From Cyclobacteriaceae bacterium (lineage in GTDB: Bacteria > Bacteroidota > Bacteroidia > Cytophagales > Cyclobacteriaceae), in NCBI GenBank assembly GCA_019638255.1, contig JAHBUD010000001.1:2852001-2916000 (forward strand): a stretch of 64,000 nucleotides of DNA, in the 5' to 3' direction. The translations under genes were made by a program, and so were the position numbers. The notes below the pieces were generated by a model. The model ran no database searches, had not been told where the DNA came from, and saw only the letters and a list, made by a program, of their open reading frames with translations. Positions 36,093 to 43,726 of this stretch are shown one piece after another; the stretch's first letter is position 1; each line of letters starts with the position of its first letter.

Positions 36093-36851
36093 TTACTGGC
36101 AGAGAAAATACGGATTCAACAAATCCTCCTTGTTATAGACAAGTTCTTGCTCACTATCCTTTTGCTTTACCGAAATCCCTACCGCATTCACAATAGCATG
36201 AGCAGCAGCAGTATCCCACTCCATCGTGGGAGCAAAGCGTGGATAGACATCGGCTAGTCCCTCGGCCAATAACATAAACTTCAAACTGCTTCCTTTTGAA
36301 ACCAGGGATGGCTCCTTCAGCGCATTGATGAAATCCTGCGTCTCTGTACTCATATGGGAACGCGAAGCTACCACACGCAAACCAGGTTGCGATAACGAAA
36401 CAGGGTTTCGTTTTGGTAAGTTGATGGTTTGTCCGTTGCGTTTTAAAAATCCTTTTCCTTCAGAAGCATAAAATACATCACCACTTACCGGAACGGCTAC
36501 TACACCGAGTATTGGTCTTTGCTGATTAATAAGTGCAATGTTTACAGTGAACTCGCCATTGCGTTTTAAAAATTCTTTCGTACCATCAAGCGGATCGACC
36601 ATCCAGAAATATTTCCATTGCTTGCGCTCATCATAAGGAATCTTTTTTCCCTCTTCACTAAGAATGGGCAAACCCGTTTCCTGAAGTACAGAAACAATGG
36701 CTGTGTGAGCGCGTTTATCCGCCAGGGTTAAGGGCGATTTGTCATCTTTCGATTCAGCCTGAAAATCATTGGAGTGATACACTTCCAGAATTTCCTTGCA
36801 AGCAAGTTCAGCAGCGAGGATGCTTTTTTCTAATTGTTTTTTATAATCCAT
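36093..36851 (-). CDS. cysQ: 3'(2'),5'-bisphosphate nucleotidase CysQ
   Basis: A 252-residue inositol-monophosphatase superfamily enzyme. It shows the metal-binding set: GKKIPYDERK preceded by LPILSEE (first Glu), WMVDPLDGTKEFLKRNGEFTVNIALI (DPLDGT motif) and PTMEWDTAAAHAIVNAVG (WDxAA motif). CysQ removes the 3' phosphate from PAP or PAPS formed during sulfate activation. It stands next to cysN, cysD and cysC, which supports the specific assignment over inositol phosphatase. A repeat block lies between it and cysN. Confidence 0.93.
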   Translation of the reverse strand: MDYKKQLEKSILAAELACKEILEVYHSNDFQAESKDDKSPLTLADKRAHTAIVSVLQETGLPILSEEGKKIPYDERKQWKYFWMVDPLDGTKEFLKRNGEFTVNIALINQQRPILGVVAVPVSGDVFYASEGKGFLKRNGQTINLPKRNPVSLSQPGLRVVASRSHMSTETQDFINALKEPSLVSKGSSLKFMLLAEGLADVYPRFAPTMEWDTAAAHAIVNAVGISVKQKDSEQELVYNKEDLLNPYFLCQ

Positions 36852-36860
36852 ATTCTATTT

Positions 36861-36920
36861 TCGGTCTCCGGTTGCCAGTCACCGGTGACCCGCAACAGGC
36901 AACAGGCAACCGGTAACCGA
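36861..36920. repeat. Gene-less copy of the CCGGTTGCC inverted repeat
   Basis: CCGGTTGCC at 36868-36876 and its complement GGCAACCGG at 36905-36913 flank shorter variants (GGCAACA twice, CCGGTGACC). The wording matches the blocks that border the four-helix-bundle gene at 38242-38610 (for example GTCTCCGGTTGC), so it belongs to the same repeat family but encloses no gene. Confidence 0.6.
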
Positions 36921-36926
36921 TACCCA

Positions 36927-38177
36927 CTAAACAATCATTCCTGCCGCCACCGTTTCATTTGTTCCTTCATCTACCAGTATCAAACTTCCGGTAATCCGGT
37001 TTTTTCGGTAACTATCAAACGACAAGGGTTTTGCGGTGCGTAGTTTTATCCTGGCAATGTCGTTCATCACCAACTGCTCCACACCCTCTACACGCTGCAG
37101 CGAGTTGATATCCAACTTATACTGAATCTCTTTTAGTACACCACGGGTTTCATGCGTAGTATGACGAACATAAAATTTTGAATTGAGATTCACGGATCGC
37201 TGATTCATCCAGCACAACATCACATCAATATCCTGCGCCACCTCAGGTTGATTGTTTGGTTTGGAGATAATATCTCCCCGACTGATATCAATTTCATCTT
37301 CCAGCGTCATAATCACCGACATGGGAGCGAATGCCTCCTTCAGTTTTTCACCATTCACTTCAATGGTTTTGATTTTTGAACTGAAACCCGATGGCAACAC
37401 CAGTACCTCATCTCCCGGTCTGAATATTCCCCCTGCAACCCGGCCGGCATATCCCCTGAAATCCTGATGTTCATTGGTTTGAGGGCGAACAACATATTGT
37501 ATAGGAAACCGGCTGTCGATATGGTTGTAATCGCTTTCTATATGGACCGACTCTAACATGTGAAGTAGTGTAGCGCCCTGGTACCAGGGCATATTCTCCG
37601 AACGGTTCACCACGTTATCACCATTCAAGGCACTAATCGGCACAAACTGAATGTCGGAAACTTCCAGCTTGGAGGAAAAACCTTTGTAGTCTTGCACAAT
37701 TTTATCAAACACAGCTTCATCATAATTCACCAGATCCATTTTATTCACACATACAATCACATGAGGGATTTTTAAAAGTGATGCAATGAACGAATGCCTG
37801 AATGTCTGTTCGATTAAGCCTTTACGTGCATCAATCAGAATAAGTGCGAGGTTTGCCGTTGAGGCACCTGTTACCATATTTCGGGTGTATTGAATATGCC
37901 CGGGGGTATCAGCAATAATGAATTTACGCTTTGGTGTAGCAAAGTAGCGATAGGCTACATCAATGGTAATACCCTGTTCCCTTTCGGATTTTAGTCCATC
38001 GGTAAGCAATGATAAGTCAACATAGTCAAAGCCCTTTTTTGCACTGGAGGCCGTTACGGCTTCCAACTGATCTTCAAAAATCGATTTACTGTCGTAAAGT
38101 AATCTTCCGATTAATGTGCTCTTGCCATCATCGACACTGCCTGCAGTTGTAAATCTTAATAGTTGGTTCATATTCAT
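36927..38177 (-). CDS. cysN: Sulfate adenylyltransferase subunit 1 (GTPase)
   Basis: A 416-residue translation-factor-like GTPase. G1 reads GSVDDGKSTLIGRLLYDS at 13-30, DTPGHIQYTRNM is G3, and VCVNKMDLV is G4. The EF-Tu-like beta-barrel domains 2 and 3 follow. It has the length of the stand-alone CysN and is not fused to CysC, which is encoded separately at 39672-40262. With CysD it makes adenosine 5'-phosphosulfate from sulfate and ATP. In the operon it is separated from cysD by a repeat-flanked four-helix-bundle gene. Confidence 0.96.
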   Translation of the reverse strand: MNMNQLLRFTTAGSVDDGKSTLIGRLLYDSKSIFEDQLEAVTASSAKKGFDYVDLSLLTDGLKSEREQGITIDVAYRYFATPKRKFIIADTPGHIQYTRNMVTGASTANLALILIDARKGLIEQTFRHSFIASLLKIPHVIVCVNKMDLVNYDEAVFDKIVQDYKGFSSKLEVSDIQFVPISALNGDNVVNRSENMPWYQGATLLHMLESVHIESDYNHIDSRFPIQYVVRPQTNEHQDFRGYAGRVAGGIFRPGDEVLVLPSGFSSKIKTIEVNGEKLKEAFAPMSVIMTLEDEIDISRGDIISKPNNQPEVAQDIDVMLCWMNQRSVNLNSKFYVRHTTHETRGVLKEIQYKLDINSLQRVEGVEQLVMNDIARIKLRTAKPLSFDSYRKNRITGSLILVDEGTNETVAAGMIV

Positions 38178-38180
38178 TCT

Positions 38181-38212
38181 TGTTTCCGGTCGCCTGTTTC
38201 CAGTTGCCGGTT
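38181..38212. repeat. Left repeat of the four-helix-bundle cassette
   Basis: The block contains TTTCCGGTCGCC and GTTTCCAGTTGCC (38196-38208). The latter 13-mer recurs in inverted orientation at 38715-38727 on the other side of the small gene. Confidence 0.65.
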
Positions 38213-38241
38213 GATCGTATTAATTTTGCCAAAATATTGCT

Positions 38242-38610
38242 CTACTCAAGGTTATTCTCAACCCACTGTATGAATTTGTTGATCTTCTTACTTAGCGTAT
38301 CATATTCATTCCTGAGTTGATCGTATTTAACTTTATCTGTTAATGATTCTGTTTCTACTAAGAAATCAAGATGCACAATTGTCTCGTCACATTCCGTTTG
38401 AGCATAAATCAAGTGCTTGATGTAATCAGCTTTATATCTTCGTCTGCCATATCCTTCCACAATCGCAGACGTCACTGCTTTTGATGATCTGCGTATTTGG
38501 CTACCCTCTTCGTATAGTTCAAACTTCGGAAGACTCAAGGATAATTGATGAATCTCAATCGCCAACCTTTTCGACTCCTGATATATTTCCAAATCCCTGT
38601 AACTCTTCAT
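38242..38610 (-). CDS. Four-helix-bundle protein (S23/Avd-like, 23S rRNA intervening-sequence family)
   Basis: The open frame runs back to 38733, but residues before the ATG at 38610 are translated repeat. From that ATG the 122-residue product begins [20 protein letters not shown] and contains the family core [38 protein letters not shown] and ETIVHLDFL, predicted all alpha. Homologues are encoded in rRNA intervening sequences, as stand-alone genes, and as Avd accessory proteins of diversity-generating retroelements; no reverse transcriptase is seen here. It splits cysD from cysN and is bordered by inverted copies of a GTTTCCAGTTGCC repeat, so it looks like an inserted cassette. Confidence 0.88.
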   Translation of the reverse strand: MKSYRDLEIYQESKRLAIEIHQLSLSLPKFELYEEGSQIRRSSKAVTSAIVEGYGRRRYKADYIKHLIYAQTECDETIVHLDFLVETESLTDKVKYDQLRNEYDTLSKKINKFIQWVENNLE

Positions 38611-38682
38611 ATTTAAAACTTTGTTAATTCTTCTTACCAGCAACCGTAGACTGGTAAACTGAATTCTATGCCTCGTTCTCAC

Positions 38683-38734
38683 AACCCGAAACACACAACA
38701 CGCAACCGGAGACTGGCAACTGGAAACCGGCAAC
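38683..38734. repeat. Right repeat of the four-helix-bundle cassette
   Basis: The block reads as variants of AACCGG, GGCAAC and GGAAACCGG. GGCAACTGGAAAC at 38715-38727 is the exact inverted copy of 38196-38208. It ends at the cysD stop codon (38734-38736). Confidence 0.65.
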
Positions 38735-39639
38735 TAAAAATACCCCGTCTTCTTCCTATCCTCCATAGCCGTCTCTCCACGCTTATCATCTGCTCGTGTG
38801 CCTCGTTCGGTTTTACGTGAAGCCGCAACTTCAGCAATGATTTTTTCCATGGTATCTGCATCCGATTCTACCGCACCGGTAATCGGCATATCGCCACAGG
38901 TTCTAAAACGCACACGTTTTATCATTGGCTTTTCATCTGGTTTCATGTTAAGCCAGGGTGACGTTGACAGCAACGTACCATCCCTTGATATCACTTCACG
39001 CTCATGCGCGTAGTAAAGTTTTGGAATGGGAATATTTTCAGTGAAAAGATATTGCCACACATCCATCTCAGTCCAGTTTGAGATCGGGAACACCCGGAAA
39101 TGCTCGCCTTGATTTTTTCTTCCGTTGAAAATATTCCACAACTCAGGCCGCTGATTTTTGGGATCCCACTGACCAAACTCATCACGGTGTGAGAAAAAAC
39201 GCTCCTTGGCCCGGGCCTTTTCTTCATCCCTGCGTGCACCACCCATAGCCGCATCATATTTATGTTTTTCTATAGTATCGAGTAAGGTTACCGTCTGCAA
39301 GGCATTGCGACTGGCATTAAAACCTGTTTCTTCCTTAACCCTGCCTTTATCAATACTTTCCTGAACAGACCCCACTACCAGTTGAACACCTAATTCGTTG
39401 ATCAGCCAATCGCGGTACTCCATGGTTTCCGGAAAATTGTGCCCGGTGTCGATATGTACCAACGGAAAAGGAATACGTGCGGGATAAAATGCTTTGCGCG
39501 ATAAGTACGCCAACACAATAGAATCTTTCCCTCCCGAAAATAACAGAGCCGGTTTTTCGAATTGCGCCACCACTTCGCGGATAACGTAAATGGCTTCCGA
39601 TTCGAGTTCCTGCAAATGACTTAAGTAGTACTGACTCAT
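38734..39639 (-). CDS. cysD: Sulfate adenylyltransferase subunit 2
   Basis: A 301-residue PP-loop ATP pyrophosphatase of the PAPS-reductase/CysD family. The loop FSGGKDSIVLAYLSRKAF is at 34-51, then PFPLVHIDTGHNFPETMEYRD, GARRDEEKARAKERFF, FRVFPISNWTEMDVWQYL and the C-terminal ADDKRGETAMEDRKKTGYF, all CysD hallmarks. It works with CysN to adenylate sulfate in the cytoplasm. The stop abuts a repeat block belonging to the inserted cassette that separates it from cysN, and it lies 32 bases after cysC. Confidence 0.96.
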   Translation of the reverse strand: MSQYYLSHLQELESEAIYVIREVVAQFEKPALLFSGGKDSIVLAYLSRKAFYPARIPFPLVHIDTGHNFPETMEYRDWLINELGVQLVVGSVQESIDKGRVKEETGFNASRNALQTVTLLDTIEKHKYDAAMGGARRDEEKARAKERFFSHRDEFGQWDPKNQRPELWNIFNGRKNQGEHFRVFPISNWTEMDVWQYLFTENIPIPKLYYAHEREVISRDGTLLSTSPWLNMKPDEKPMIKRVRFRTCGDMPITGAVESDADTMEKIIAEVAASRKTERGTRADDKRGETAMEDRKKTGYF

Positions 39640-39671
39640 GCGCTTGTAGATTGTTGATTTTATATTTTAGA

Positions 39672-40262
39672 TTAATAAGCACTGATTTTCGGAAGTATGC
39701 CTTGCTGAAGTATCCGTATCGATTCTTCAACCGATAACGTATGGGTTTGTAGAGCAATATCCGGGTGCTCAGGTGCCTCGTAAGGAGAATCAATGCCCGT
39801 AAAATTTTTCACTTCACCCGCCCGCGCTTTTTTGTATAAGCCTTTTACATCGCGTTGTTCACATACCTCAAGCGGGGCATCAACAAATACTTCCAGGTAA
39901 TTCTCAGGACCAACAATTGTTTTTACCTGTTCACGATCAGTCTTGAAAGGTGAAATAAAAGCCGACAAAACAACAATACCTGCATCCAGCAGTAACCTTG
40001 CTACTTCCCCTATTCTACGAATATTCTCAACCCGACCTTCATCTGTAAACGATAAATCCTTGTTCAACCCTGTGCGGATATTATCGCCATCTAACAAATA
40101 AGTTTTAAAACCTTTTGCATGAAGTTGGGCTTCCAACTGAACAGCCAACGTTGACTTACCCGAACCTGAGAGTCCTGTAAACCAGATAAGCCGCGCATGC
40201 TGTTGTAGCAATTGCTCACGTTGTTGTTTGGTTACCTGGGTTTGTATAGGATAGAGGTTCAT
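39672..40262 (-). CDS. cysC: Adenylylsulfate (APS) kinase
   Basis: A 196-residue P-loop kinase. Walker A is GLSGSGKST (30-38), followed by [17 protein letters not shown] and [40 protein letters not shown] and [16 protein letters not shown], the standard CysC order. It phosphorylates APS to PAPS. With cysD, cysN and cysQ the set makes and recycles PAPS. No PAPS reductase is seen here, so the PAPS may serve either assimilation elsewhere in the genome or sulfotransfer. Confidence 0.95.
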   Translation of the reverse strand: MNLYPIQTQVTKQQREQLLQQHARLIWFTGLSGSGKSTLAVQLEAQLHAKGFKTYLLDGDNIRTGLNKDLSFTDEGRVENIRRIGEVARLLLDAGIVVLSAFISPFKTDREQVKTIVGPENYLEVFVDAPLEVCEQRDVKGLYKKARAGEVKNFTGIDSPYEAPEHPDIALQTHTLSVEESIRILQQGILPKISAY

Positions 40263-40317
40263 CAGTTGTTAATTGTTGGTTATTCACAAATCAAAACTCG
40301 CACTTCGTACCTCATCA

Positions 40318-42084
40318 TTATAGTTGGTAATACCAGGCAATGAAGCCGATACAAATTACAGAATAAATCACCGTTAACGGTGTTCCTACTTTTACAAAAT
40401 CTTTAAAGGTATATCCACCCGGGCCGTATACCATTAGGTTGGTTTGGTACCCGATGGGCGTCATAAAATCACCAGACGCTGCAAAGGCTATCGCCACAAA
40501 AAACGGAGTGGACGGAAGTTCCAGTTGTTGGGATAATGACATCGCAATGGGGAACATAATGGAAACAGCGGCCGGATTGGTTACCAATGCCGTCAGAAAT
40601 ATTGTAACCACAAACAGTGCACTTAAAACTGCCACCGGACCGATGGATTGGCCGGTTTTGATAAGACCCGTGGCGATGAGCGCAGCGGTGCCAGATTTTT
40701 CCAATGCAATACCAATGGCCAGCGAACACACCAACACCATAAGTAAGTCAAAATCAAGCTGTCTTCTAATCTCCGTTATGTTCAAAATACCCAAAAAGAT
40801 TAACGCAGTTATAATGATCAACGTAGCTGTAAAGAGTGGAAGAATGCCCACTATGCCTGCCAGCAACATCAGAAAGCTACCGGCTCCAACCCAGTATTTC
40901 CATACCGGTTTTTTGTACTCAATCTTTTTAGGTAACGAGAAATAGAACAATTCCTTTTCGTGTTTAGCAGGATTGATTTTATCACCCGACAACAGTAAAA
41001 GAAAATCACCACCTGCCAATTGCATCTCTCCCACTTTACCGGAAACCCGTTTTCCATTTCGGTGGATGGCCACGATGGATGCATTGTACTTCTTTCTGAA
41101 ATCTGAATCCTTAATCCGCTTGCCGATTAAATCGGAACTGGCCGGAATAACTGCCTCAATAAAATTGAATTGATTTTGTGTCTCCAGACTTTCCTGTTTG
41201 GGAATACGGAGCCCGTTGTCCTGATGAATTAAATTATAGATGGACTGCGTGTTGCCCGAAAAGAATAAGGTGTCATCCGCTTCCAGCTTTTCTTCTGGTG
41301 ATACCGGAGAGATTACCTCATTGTTACGAATAATTTCTACCAAAAATAAATCCTGAAGATTTCGAAGTCCGGCATCTTTTACAGTTTTTCCGACTAATGA
41401 TGAGCCTTCAAAAATTTCCGTTTCAATAATGTATTCTTTCAGGTTTAAGCGTACATCTTCAATTTTATTCACATTTTCCGGGAGCAACTTGTACCCGATA
41501 AAATAAATGTAAATCCACCCTGCTACCGTAACCAGCAAACCCAGAAAAAGAAAATCTTTGAAGCCAAGCAACGGCAAATTATATTCCGACATTAACCCTA
41601 CCAACACCAGGTTGGTGGACGTACCGATCACCGTTATCATTCCTCCTAGTATAGTTACATACGAAAGCGGTATCAGCAGTTTAGATGCCGGTGTGCCGGT
41701 TCGGTCGGCCCAATCCTTCACATAAGGAATAAGAAAAGCAACAATCGGTGTATTGTTTAATAGTGAAGAAATAGAAGATGACATCACCATCATCCGAAGT
41801 AAAAATGCTTTCGGCTTTAAAGATGTATTGAACAGTCGCGTAAAAAACTCTGCGCCAAAAACAGCTCGTATCCCTGCCGTTACCAGTATCAATAAAAAAA
41901 TGACGATAATCTGTTGATTGCTTAATCCCCTAAGGAGTTCTGTCGGATTGATCACTCCTGCAAGCAGCAACGTCAGCACGGCTACAAAAAAGGAAAGCGC
42001 AGGATTAAACCACTCACGATAAAGCGAAATCACCAACAGGATGACAATCCCTAAAACAAGGCCTTGAATAAGGGTAAACTCCAC
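40318..42084 (-). CDS. SLC13/DASS family permease with RCK-C domains, probable sulfate transporter
   Basis: About 588 residues from the GTG at 42084. The frame is open to 42147, but a clear promoter (42106-42134) lies inside that extension. The protein has N-terminal membrane helices (SLYREWFNPALSFFVAVLTL), then SLLNNTPIVAFLIPYV with the conserved SNNTP-type ion site, and two soluble RCK-C (TrkA-C) domains in the middle (for example EIFEGSSLVGKTVKDAGLRN). A second helix set contains TNPAAVSIMFPIAMSL. This architecture is common in bacterial sulfate or dicarboxylate permeases. Position next to cysC, cysD and cysN favours sulfate, which is inference. Confidence 0.88.
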   Translation of the reverse strand: MEFTLIQGLVLGIVILLVISLYREWFNPALSFFVAVLTLLLAGVINPTELLRGLSNQQIIVIFLLILVTAGIRAVFGAEFFTRLFNTSLKPKAFLLRMMVMSSSISSLLNNTPIVAFLIPYVKDWADRTGTPASKLLIPLSYVTILGGMITVIGTSTNLVLVGLMSEYNLPLLGFKDFLFLGLLVTVAGWIYIYFIGYKLLPENVNKIEDVRLNLKEYIIETEIFEGSSLVGKTVKDAGLRNLQDLFLVEIIRNNEVISPVSPEEKLEADDTLFFSGNTQSIYNLIHQDNGLRIPKQESLETQNQFNFIEAVIPASSDLIGKRIKDSDFRKKYNASIVAIHRNGKRVSGKVGEMQLAGGDFLLLLSGDKINPAKHEKELFYFSLPKKIEYKKPVWKYWVGAGSFLMLLAGIVGILPLFTATLIIITALIFLGILNITEIRRQLDFDLLMVLVCSLAIGIALEKSGTAALIATGLIKTGQSIGPVAVLSALFVVTIFLTALVTNPAAVSIMFPIAMSLSQQLELPSTPFFVAIAFAASGDFMTPIGYQTNLMVYGPGGYTFKDFVKVGTPLTVIYSVICIGFIAWYYQL

Positions 42085-42105
42085 TAATTCGGTAGATTTT
42101 AGAGG

Positions 42106-42134
42106 CAAATATAGGAAAAAGACGCAAGTAGCAA
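42106..42134 (-). promoter_or_regulatory. Bacteroidota promoter for the SLC13/cys genes
   Basis: On the minus strand TTG (42132-42134) is followed after 18 bases by TATATTTG (42106-42113), matching the -33/-7 consensus TTG-N17-23-TAnnTTTG. Transcription would begin near 42099, just ahead of the GTG at 42084. This is why I reject the longer upstream start for the transporter. Confidence 0.65.
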
Positions 42135-42162
42135 GACTAAGATTCAAAGGATAAAAAACCGC

Positions 42163-42999
42163 CTATTGGTTAATGGATTTGTTAAGGTCCCAGAATTTTT
42201 TCAGTGTGGTAACAAACTCCTCCATTTGGTCAAGCGGAATCATGTTCGGACCATCACTTAACGCCTTTTCGGGATGGGGATGTGTTTCGATAAAAAATCC
42301 GTCAACACCGGTAGCTGCCGCAGCACGCGCTAAGAAAGGAGCAAACTCACGCTGCCCACCCGAAGTGCCGCCCAAACCTCCCGGTTGCTGAACAGAATGG
42401 GTCACATCAAAAATTACCGGAGTGTATTGGCGCATGATCGGCAACGAACGCATATCCACCACCAAGGTGTGATAACCAAAGCTTGCACCACGTTCGGTGA
42501 GGAATACATTAGTATTGCCTTCTCCCCGCACCTTATCAACCGCATACTTCATATCCGCTGGCGCCATAAACTGTCCCTTCTTCACTTTCACAGCCTTGCC
42601 TGTTCGTGCCGCTGCTTTTAATAAATCGGTTTGACGACAAAGGAAGGCCGGTATCTGTAACACATCTACTACCTGTGCAACCTCAACACATTGATAGGAC
42701 TCATGCACATCGGTAACAATAGGCACTTTAAGGTTTTGCTTTACCATGTCCAGTATTTCAAGTCCCATATCCATGGATGGGCCACGGTAAGATCCCGAAG
42801 AAGTTCGGTTAGCCTTATCGAAGGAGGCTTTAAATACGTAGTCGATACCAAGTTTATCGCATATTCTTTTTACATGAGTTCCAACCTCATTACAAATATC
42901 ATAACTCTCTGCAGCACACGGGCCAGCAAACAACACCATGCGGTCACCACCCAATGTAATGTTGTCCGCTATTCGAACGGTATCTTTGAATTTCTCCAT
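42163..42999 (-). CDS. kdsA: 3-deoxy-8-phosphooctulonate synthase (KDO-8-P synthase)
   Basis: A 278-residue DAHP/KDOP-synthase barrel protein. Diagnostic segments are LFAGPCAAESYDICNEV, FKASFDKANRTSSGSYRG, IVTDVHESYQCVEVAQVVDV, IPAFLCRQTDLLKAAARTGK, VKKGQFMAPADM and FDVTHSVQQPGG, all typical of KdsA. It condenses arabinose-5-phosphate with phosphoenolpyruvate for KDO of LPS. The start shares one base with the stop of kdsC, so the two consecutive pathway enzymes are translationally coupled. Confidence 0.96.
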   Translation of the reverse strand: MEKFKDTVRIADNITLGGDRMVLFAGPCAAESYDICNEVGTHVKRICDKLGIDYVFKASFDKANRTSSGSYRGPSMDMGLEILDMVKQNLKVPIVTDVHESYQCVEVAQVVDVLQIPAFLCRQTDLLKAAARTGKAVKVKKGQFMAPADMKYAVDKVRGEGNTNVFLTERGASFGYHTLVVDMRSLPIMRQYTPVIFDVTHSVQQPGGLGGTSGGQREFAPFLARAAAATGVDGFFIETHPHPEKALSDGPNMIPLDQMEEFVTTLKKFWDLNKSINQ

Positions 43000-43535
43000 T
43001 ATTTCAAAAGCTGTTGTAATTTATCTTGCGAGGCAAGTACCAAATCAGCCACTTCACGAAATACCCCTTTGCCCCCTTTCGCAAAGGTAACAAGATCGGC
43101 CCGTTCTTTAACGTAGCTCAGCGCATCCGCAGGACTTACACTTAACCCGACCAGTTTGAACACACCCAAATCATTGATGTCATCGCCAATGTAGGCTACT
43201 TCTTTTTGCTTGAGTTTGTAATGCTCCATCAACTTGCGGCAAACATCAGCTTTATCCATAATACCTTGGTGGCAAAAATCCACTTTCAGTTCAGCCATAC
43301 GTTTGGTAACCGTAGCGGACTCGCGGCCGGTGATCGCGCCCAGAATGATTCCAGTCTTCCGCAGGTAACTCACAATAAAGCCGTCCTTAACATTGTATTC
43401 CTTTAATTCCTTTCCGGATTCATCATAGATAATCCGTCCATCGGTAAGTACACCATCCACATCAAAAAAAATGGCTTTAATGGCGGAGGCTTTTTTTACC
43501 TGGTCTTTTGTGTAGTGTTCAAGAATCTTTTTCAA
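42999..43535 (-). CDS. kdsC: 3-deoxy-8-phosphooctulonate phosphatase (KDO-8-P phosphatase, HAD superfamily)
   Basis: A 178-residue HAD phosphatase of the small C0 type. Motif I is FFDVDGVLTDG with Asp25 and Asp27, followed by LGAITGRESATV (motif II Thr), the Lys region HYKLKQKEVAYIGDDINDLGVF (motifs III and IV). No cap domain is present, as in tetrameric KdsC. It dephosphorylates KDO-8-P made by the adjacent KdsA. It is the first minus-strand gene of this group, divergent from the acylase gene with a 191-base gap that probably holds both promoters. Confidence 0.93.
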   Translation of the reverse strand: MKKILEHYTKDQVKKASAIKAIFFDVDGVLTDGRIIYDESGKELKEYNVKDGFIVSYLRKTGIILGAITGRESATVTKRMAELKVDFCHQGIMDKADVCRKLMEHYKLKQKEVAYIGDDINDLGVFKLVGLSVSPADALSYVKERADLVTFAKGGKGVFREVADLVLASQDKLQQLLK

Positions 43536-43726
43536 CGTGTTAGGCTAAGTTTTCCTCCAAAGGTGTTCGAAAATTAGGAAAAGCTTTCTAAGTTGGAAAA
43601 TAGTTGCACTAACCGGCCATCAGCAAAATCAAATCCACCATGAAATCGCCATTAAAATGCATTACACCCAACAATATGATAATGTATGCGATTCCATCTG
43701 ACCTAAAACAAAAAAATTATTAACAG

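Noticed and set aside
38242..38610. Diversity-generating retroelement because of the Avd-like protein
   Set aside because: No reverse transcriptase and no template/variable repeat pair are visible nearby.
38611..38733. N-terminal extension of the four-helix-bundle protein
   Set aside because: It translates the flanking repeat block; family similarity begins at the ATG at 38610.
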